Assembly: GCA_016870575.1 (NCBI GenBank)
Contig: VGBH01000012.1
Location: 1-39,003, forward strand
DNA: 39,003 nt
Direction of reading: 5' to 3'
DNA from: Actinomycetota bacterium
GTDB lineage: Bacteria; Actinomycetota; Actinomycetes; S36-B12; UBA5976
This document shows positions 34,186-39,003 of this stretch, piece by piece. The position numbers and the translations under genes were made by a program. A model generated the notes under the pieces. It did not search any database. It saw only the letters and a program-made list of their open reading frames with translations, and was not told where the DNA came from. The number at the start of each line of letters is the position of its first letter. Within the stretch, counting starts at the first letter, position 1.

Positions 34186-34190
34186 TAATA
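34183..34190. promoter_or_regulatory. Palindromic TATTAATA, possible shared -10 element
   Basis: TATTAATA reads as a -10-like box on both strands between the divergent nadE and glnA2 genes. On the minus strand it lies about 25 nt before the nadE ATG. No convincing -35 is seen on either side. Confidence 0.3.
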
Positions 34191-34239
34191 GAGACAGGGG
34201 CGTGCGCAATGACACCTTTGGGCAAGGCAGACTTAAGCC

Positions 34240-35574
34240 ATGGATAAGCAAACAGAATATGTGCTTCGGGCAATAGAGGAGCGCGACATACGGTTCGTGC
34301 GCTTGTGGTTTACCGATGTATTGGGCTTCCTGAAGTCGGTAGCAATTGCCCCCGCCGAATTAGAAAATGCCTTTACCGAAGGAATTGGATTTGATGGCTC
34401 GGCAATTGAAGGATTCACTCGGGTAACTGAATCAGATATGGTGGCAGTTCCAGATCCTGCTACGTTTCAAATGCTCCCATGGCGAGGCACGCAACAAGGT
34501 GTTGCTCGAATGTTCTGTGACATCAAACTTCCAGATGGTTCACCGTCTTACGCGGACACGCGGCAAGTGCTCAAGCGCGCATTAGATCGTGCAGCAAAGA
34601 TGGGTTTCACCTTTTACACCCATCCTGAGATTGAATTCTTTTTGTTTAAAGGCGAGCGTGAAGAGGGTAAGCCACCAACACCATCAGATAACGCTGGGTT
34701 TTTTGACCATACTCCACAGGGTGCAGATAATGATTTTCGTCGGGCAGCAATTACTACGCTTGAACAGATGGGAATTTCAGTTGAGTTTTCTCATCATGAG
34801 GGAGCTCCTGGGCAGCAAGAGATTGATTTGCGCTACGCCGATGCCTTAACTACAGCAGATAACATAATGACATTTAGATTAGTAATGAAAGAAGTTGCGC
34901 TTCAGCAGAGCTTGTATGCATCATTTATGCCAAAGCCATTTAGGGATTATCCAGGTTCTGGTATGCACACACATATGTCACTGTTTGAAGGTGATACCAA
35001 CGCTTTTTATGAGGCTGGTGCTCGCTATCAACTATCAAAAGTTGGTCGAAGTTTTATCGCTGGCATTTTGCGACATGCACCTGAGATTACTGCAGTAACT
35101 AATCAATGGGTTAACTCATACAAACGATTGTTTGGTGGTGGTGAGGCACCTTCCCATATTTGTTGGGGACATAACAATCGCTCTGCATTAGTTCGTGTGC
35201 CAATGTATAAACCAGAGAAAGCACAATCAACTCGGATTGAGTATCGTGCTTTTGATAGTGCGGTAAATCCCTACTTGGCATTTGCAGTTACGTTATCGGC
35301 TGGCCTTACAGGAATTGAAAAAGGCTATGAATTGCCAGCAGAAGCGGAAGATGATGTTTGGTCACTAACAGATGCTGAACGGCGAGCGATGGGTATTGCT
35401 TCGCTACCTGCTTCGTTGAGCGAAGCATTAAATATTATGGAAAAAAGCGAATTAGTTGCCCAAACTCTAGGTGAGCACGTTTTTGATTTCTTCCTACGAA
35501 ATAAGCGAGCTGAATGGCATGACTATCGTCAGCAAGTTAGTGAATGGGAATACAAGAAGTACTTGTTGCACTAG
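34240..35574 (+). CDS. glnA2: Glutamine synthetase family protein, GlnA2-type
   Basis: Type I glutamine synthetase fold, 444 residues. Active-site motifs are GIGFDGSAIEGFTRVTESDM, the metal-binding YTHPEIEFFLFK, SGMHTHMSLFEGD, and ATP-binding SYKRLFGGGEAPSH. The adenylylation segment of GlnA1-type enzymes (NLYDLP) is replaced by DDVWSLTDAERRAMG: Trp stands where the modified Tyr would be, and the chain is shorter. This agrees with actinobacterial GlnA2, which lies beside glnE. In Streptomyces GlnA2 has been linked to gamma-glutamylation of polyamines (established-knowledge recall). Either ammonia assimilation or polyamine use is possible. Upstream Shine-Dalgarno is weak. glnE starts 9 nt downstream. 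Confidence 0.92.
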   Translation: MDKQTEYVLRAIEERDIRFVRLWFTDVLGFLKSVAIAPAELENAFTEGIGFDGSAIEGFTRVTESDMVAVPDPATFQMLPWRGTQQGVARMFCDIKLPDGSPSYADTRQVLKRALDRAAKMGFTFYTHPEIEFFLFKGEREEGKPPTPSDNAGFFDHTPQGADNDFRRAAITTLEQMGISVEFSHHEGAPGQQEIDLRYADALTTADNIMTFRLVMKEVALQQSLYASFMPKPFRDYPGSGMHTHMSLFEGDTNAFYEAGARYQLSKVGRSFIAGILRHAPEITAVTNQWVNSYKRLFGGGEAPSHICWGHNNRSALVRVPMYKPEKAQSTRIEYRAFDSAVNPYLAFAVTLSAGLTGIEKGYELPAEAEDDVWSLTDAERRAMGIASLPASLSEALNIMEKSELVAQTLGEHVFDFFLRNKRAEWHDYRQQVSEWEYKKYLLH

Positions 35575-35583
35575 CGAGAAGTT

Positions 35584-38505
35584 GTGACTCGAGATATTGG
35601 CATTGGCACAAAGCTAATTCAATCTGGAGTTTTTGATATAGCTCAAGCTCAATCAAGAATCGAAACTGCGAATCTTAATCAAAATCAGCTGGATTTGATT
35701 TTGGATTTAGCTGCTAAATCAGCAAATCCAGATGATTTAATTACAGCCTTATTAAAAAACAAGGCTTGGCTAGATTTACCACAACCCACGCTAATCAAAC
35801 TATCAGCAGTACTTGGAGTATCAGAGAAAATTTACGATTGGTTAGATAAACGACCTGGGATGATTCCAGCACTTAACCAAGAGCTAAGCACTAATCGTAT
35901 TGAGCTGATATCCAGCTTTTTAAACACCGTATCTGACTTATCCGGGGACCAAGCTCGTGCAGCACTTAAGCAACGCTATCAACAGCAAGTTATTACCATC
36001 GCTTCGTGTGATCTAACCGGTGAGGCTAGTTTTGCTCAGGTAAGCCAAGAATTAAGTTGGCTTGCTGATGCAGTTTTATCGTCGGCATTATGCATTGCTG
36101 AGCGTGAATTACCAGAAGCGGCCAAGCAAGTTTCAATAGCTGTAATCGCACTTGGTAAAACAGGTGGAATTGAACTTAATTACATTTCAGACGTTGATGT
36201 TGTTTTCGTTGCTAGCCCAAAATCGGATGTAGAAGAATCAGTTGCGCTTACAGCAGGCACAAAACTAGCAAGTTTGATGATGAGAATTTGTAGCGAGCCA
36301 ACAATTGACGGGGTAATTTGGCCAGTTGATGCAGCACTTCGCCCCGAAGGTAAAGCAGGTGCGCTAGTTCGAACAATTTCAAGTTACCTAAGTTATTACG
36401 ATCGTTGGGCTGAGACTTGGGAGTTTCAAGCCTTACTTAAAGCTAGATACAGCACGGGCGATGAGCAACTAGCTCAAGAGTTTATTCAGCAAACGCAAGA
36501 ATTAGTTTGGGTGGCAGTTAGCAAGCCAAATTTCGTAACAAATGCTAGAAGAATGCGAGCACGAGTAGAAGAAAATATCTCCGAACGTGAACAAGGTAGA
36601 CAAATAAAGCTTGGACGTGGTGGCCTGCGGGATATTGAATTCACTGTGCAGTTATTACAACTTGTGCACGCTAGAACCGATGAGACCTTGAGAACTGGTA
36701 ACACCTTGCTGGGACTTGCAGCACTTGCTCAAGGAGGTTATGTTGGTAGAAGTGATGCTGAGTTATTGCGAAATCATTACATCTGGCTACGCACATTAGA
36801 ACATCGTTTACAACTTAGACAGATGACTCGAACCCAAGTTCTTCCTGAAACTGAATTTGAACTTCGGATACTTGGTCGAGCGATGGAATTTAAGGTAGAT
36901 CCAGCCAATGAATTGCTCTCCAATTGGAAAGATTTAGCAAATCAAGTTCGAAATCTGCATGAAAAACTGTTTTATCGACCACTCTTAGATGCAGTAGCAA
37001 TTTTGCCCAGCGAAGCAATTAGGTTAAGTGAATCTGAAGCTGAGACCAGGTTAACAGCCCTTGGCTATTTGGATGCCAAATCTGCATTGCGTCATATTGA
37101 AGCATTAACTAAGGGCGCAAAACGCAGAGCAGCCATTCAGCGCACTCTATTGCCGGTACTTCTAAATTGGTGGTCGGCAGGACCAAGTCCAGATCGTTCA
37201 TTGTTGGCATTTAGAAGACTTAGTGAAGCATTGGGTGATACGCCTTGGTTTCTCAGTTCTTTGCGTGATGACGCGCAGGTTGCTGAACGAGTAGCTCGAG
37301 TTACTGGTGCGAGTGAATTCTTAGTTGATTTATTACTTCGCGCACCCGAATCGCTGGCAATGCTTTCAAATGATTTGGAGTTAACCCCTAAACGTGAGGC
37401 AGAACTCATTTTTGAGTGCCAAACAATTGCTAGCAGGTATTTATCTGACTCAGAAAGAGCCGTTGGTGCTCTTCGATCTCTTCGTCGACGTGAATTGGTT
37501 CGAATTGCTGCCGCATCTGTGTTAAATCTTATTTCAGTTGATGAAGTTGGAAAGGCAATCACTGATTTGAATCGATCAGTTCTTGATGCTGCTCTAAAAG
37601 TTGTGGAGCACCAGGTTGCCTTAACTTTGCCTAATGGTGTAGCCACAGATTTTGCAATTATTGCAATGGGAAGATTTGGTGGCGCGGAACTTGGATTTGG
37701 TAGCGATTTAGATGTGTTGTTTGTACATCGTCCACATCCAGGGTCAGATGAAACGCAAACGACACCTGTTGCAACGAAAATTGCTTCAGAACTTCGATCC
37801 CTTTTGATGGCACCCCATCCAGATCCAGCAATTGAGTTAGATGCTGATTTGCGCCCTGAAGGCAAAAAGGGGCCATTGGTGCGCACGCTCGATAGTTATC
37901 AAGCGTATTACCAAAGGTGGTCAATTACTTGGGAGAGTCAAGCGCTCTTGCGTGCAGAATTTGCAGCCGGAAATCGTGATGTGGCTGATGAGTTCTTGCA
38001 AATAGTTAATCCACTTCGATGGCCAAGTAGTGGAATTGATTCCGATCAACTTCGCGATGTGCGGCTATTGAAAGCTCGGATGGAGGCTGAACGCCTGCCG
38101 AAAGGTGCTGACCCCGCACTTCATTTGAAACTCGGTAAGGGTGGCTTAAGTGACGTGGAGTGGGTTGCTCAATTGATCCAAATGCGTTACTCAGCAAAAC
38201 ACTCAGAGTTACAAACAACAAGCACAATTGAAACTTTATTGGCTGCCGCCGAATTAAATCTAGTTAGTGATTCTGACGCCCAGATACTAATTTCTGCTTG
38301 GCGATTTAGTAGTCAAATCAGAAATGGTTTTATCTTGAGTTTAGGTAAGAGTTCAGATTCAATTACAACAGATCAAAATCAGCTACGTGCACTTAGCTAT
38401 TTACTGAATTATCCAGTAGATAACTCAAATCAATTAGTAGATGATTACTTGCGTACAGCTAGGCGTGCTCGAGAAGTGTTTGAACGTTTGTTTTATGACT
38501 CTTAG
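35584..38505 (+). CDS. glnE: Bifunctional glutamine synthetase adenylyltransferase / adenylyl-removing enzyme
   Basis: Adds AMP to, or removes it from, glutamine synthetase according to nitrogen status. 973 residues, with two nucleotidyltransferase domains: the N-terminal adenylyl-removing one has LGKTGGIELNYISDVDVVFV (about 191-210), the C-terminal adenylyltransferase has MGRFGGAELGFGSDLDVLFV (about 695-714). Each is followed by an LRPEGK/RPEGKKGPLVRT motif and a helical GlnD-UR-like region (KLGRGGLRDIEFTVQLLQL; KLGKGGLSDVEWVAQLIQM). GTG start with GAGAAG upstream. Its target, an adenylylatable GlnA1, is not in the window. The stop interlocks with the next gene on the other strand by 4 nt. 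Confidence 0.97.
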   Translation: MTRDIGIGTKLIQSGVFDIAQAQSRIETANLNQNQLDLILDLAAKSANPDDLITALLKNKAWLDLPQPTLIKLSAVLGVSEKIYDWLDKRPGMIPALNQELSTNRIELISSFLNTVSDLSGDQARAALKQRYQQQVITIASCDLTGEASFAQVSQELSWLADAVLSSALCIAERELPEAAKQVSIAVIALGKTGGIELNYISDVDVVFVASPKSDVEESVALTAGTKLASLMMRICSEPTIDGVIWPVDAALRPEGKAGALVRTISSYLSYYDRWAETWEFQALLKARYSTGDEQLAQEFIQQTQELVWVAVSKPNFVTNARRMRARVEENISEREQGRQIKLGRGGLRDIEFTVQLLQLVHARTDETLRTGNTLLGLAALAQGGYVGRSDAELLRNHYIWLRTLEHRLQLRQMTRTQVLPETEFELRILGRAMEFKVDPANELLSNWKDLANQVRNLHEKLFYRPLLDAVAILPSEAIRLSESEAETRLTALGYLDAKSALRHIEALTKGAKRRAAIQRTLLPVLLNWWSAGPSPDRSLLAFRRLSEALGDTPWFLSSLRDDAQVAERVARVTGASEFLVDLLLRAPESLAMLSNDLELTPKREAELIFECQTIASRYLSDSERAVGALRSLRRRELVRIAAASVLNLISVDEVGKAITDLNRSVLDAALKVVEHQVALTLPNGVATDFAIIAMGRFGGAELGFGSDLDVLFVHRPHPGSDETQTTPVATKIASELRSLLMAPHPDPAIELDADLRPEGKKGPLVRTLDSYQAYYQRWSITWESQALLRAEFAAGNRDVADEFLQIVNPLRWPSSGIDSDQLRDVRLLKARMEAERLPKGADPALHLKLGKGGLSDVEWVAQLIQMRYSAKHSELQTTSTIETLLAAAELNLVSDSDAQILISAWRFSSQIRNGFILSLGKSSDSITTDQNQLRALSYLLNYPVDNSNQLVDDYLRTARRAREVFERLFYDS

Positions 38506-39002
38506 TCTGGGATTTGCTCAAGAAGTTCCGGAGAAAGCGGTGTTTTTAGTGCCAAAATAGCTTTTAATCTAATTGGAAGTGGCAAACGAGCATATCCCGA
38601 AGTTTCAAGTGCGCCTTGACCTTCACCACGTATAACAAATCTAGCAAATGGCAAGGCACCATTATCTGATCCTGATTCACATGCCATGACATGTGCTACA
38701 CCGACTGCAGGCCAACCGGACTTGAAATTTGATGGGTCAATTAGTGGATCTGATAACTCTTCATTGACTTTTCCACCAAAACCAATAGATGCAATCATTT
38801 GATTTGGATTAGTGCGATTAATTTCTGCAGTTGCGATGCCACGCATAGTGTAAACAGGTTCTGGCACCAATATATCCCCATTGTTAACTACCATATTTGC
38901 AACATTTAAACCATTAATAATTGCGGTTCCGAGGGGCACTATTCCAAAGGATCCTTCAATGTTGAACATCTCGGCTGCCATGTCATAAAGAGTAGGAAAA
39001 TT
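38502..39002 (-). CDS. Partial protein, possibly a phosphate-binding-like solute-binding protein C-terminus
   Basis: The frame runs off the right edge of the window; an ATG at 38981 is available, but in-frame sequence continues beyond it, so the gene is probably 5'-truncated. No signal peptide is seen in the visible part. The C-terminal third (ALPFARFVIRGEGQGALETS followed by GYARLPLPIRLK) resembles the 'F..w.l.geGQ..l...GY..LP' end of PstS-type periplasmic binding proteins, which is only a weak, by-eye similarity. Two Met-rich segments and AHVMACESGS are not diagnostic. The stop is interlocked with that of glnE by 4 nt. Function not assigned. Confidence 0.5.
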   Translation of the reverse strand, partial: NFPTLYDMAAEMFNIEGSFGIVPLGTAIINGLNVANMVVNNGDILVPEPVYTMRGIATAEINRTNPNQMIASIGFGGKVNEELSDPLIDPSNFKSGWPAVGVAHVMACESGSDNGALPFARFVIRGEGQGALETSGYARLPLPIRLKAILALKTPLSPELLEQIPD

Positions 39003-39003
39003 T

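Noticed and set aside
37137-37886. 249-codon minus-strand open frame inside glnE
   Set aside because: It is antisense to the conserved adenylyltransferase domain and has a low-complexity Ser/Arg/Ala composition typical of a shadow frame.

Overview
The window looks like a chromosomal piece of a streamlined, low-GC actinobacterium. By eye it is AT-leaning, roughly 40-43 % G+C. Gene order is actinobacterial: aceE next to fabD-fabH-acpP-fabF, with a divergent DUF3052 gene and an AhpE-type peroxiredoxin; ppk1-mutT1 beside a histone-like gene; nadE beside glnA2-glnE; a methionine aminopeptidase with the SH3-like N-terminal extension; mycoredoxin; DUF4349 lipoprotein. Very short intergenic gaps, interlocked stop/start codons and many GTG/TTG starts fit a freshwater acI/Nanopelagicales-type genome. 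This placement is inference from gene order and composition, not from a marker gene.

Layout. 1-3.4 kb: 3' part of dgt, then dnaG and a small conserved hypothetical. 3.4-9.7 kb (minus strand): fatty-acid initiation and elongation genes fabD, fabH, acpP, fabF, and upstream the pyruvate dehydrogenase E1 aceE, which makes the acetyl-CoA they use. 9.8-10.8 kb (plus): DUF3052, AhpE peroxiredoxin, tRNA-Val(TAC). 10.8-18.6 kb (minus): a long, tightly packed run of PLDc_N membrane protein, a truncated M24-peptidase-like gene, a truncated UxaA/SuyB-like gene, a D-2-hydroxyacid dehydrogenase, an Ldh2-type dehydrogenase, a YeiH-type exporter, a cytochrome P450, a thioredoxin-reductase-like ferredoxin-NADP reductase and an Fe-S photolyase. 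18.7-20.7 kb (plus): TauE/SafE exporter and a second P450. 20.7-29.4 kb (mostly minus): quinone oxidoreductase, mycoredoxin, HNH-repeat protein (plus), DUF4349 lipoprotein, AlkA-like glycosylase, MFS, MarR, map, mutT1, ppk. 29.5-31 kb: a terminator, a stand-alone histone-H1-like Lys/Ala/Arg protein and panB. 31-39 kb: DHA2-type MFS, nadE, glnA2, glnE and a partial binding-protein-like gene at the right edge.

The most interesting stretch is 14.5-18.3 kb. The combination D-2-hydroxyacid dehydrogenase (SlcC-like), Ldh2-family dehydrogenase (ComC-like), UxaA/SuyB-type lyase and YeiH/SuyZ-type exporter resembles known 3-sulfolactate dissimilation loci. Here the lyase survives only as its C-terminal third. 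That piece abuts, out of frame, the N-terminal half of an M24-like gene, as expected from an internal deletion or an assembly join. The next dehydrogenase has no canonical start in its homologous reading frame. The second notable feature is a gene upstream of ppk-mutT1, where mycobacteria carry hupB, that encodes only the basic repeat tail without an HU domain.

No CRISPR array, insertion sequence, prophage or rRNA gene was seen. No gap between genes exceeds about 200 bases.
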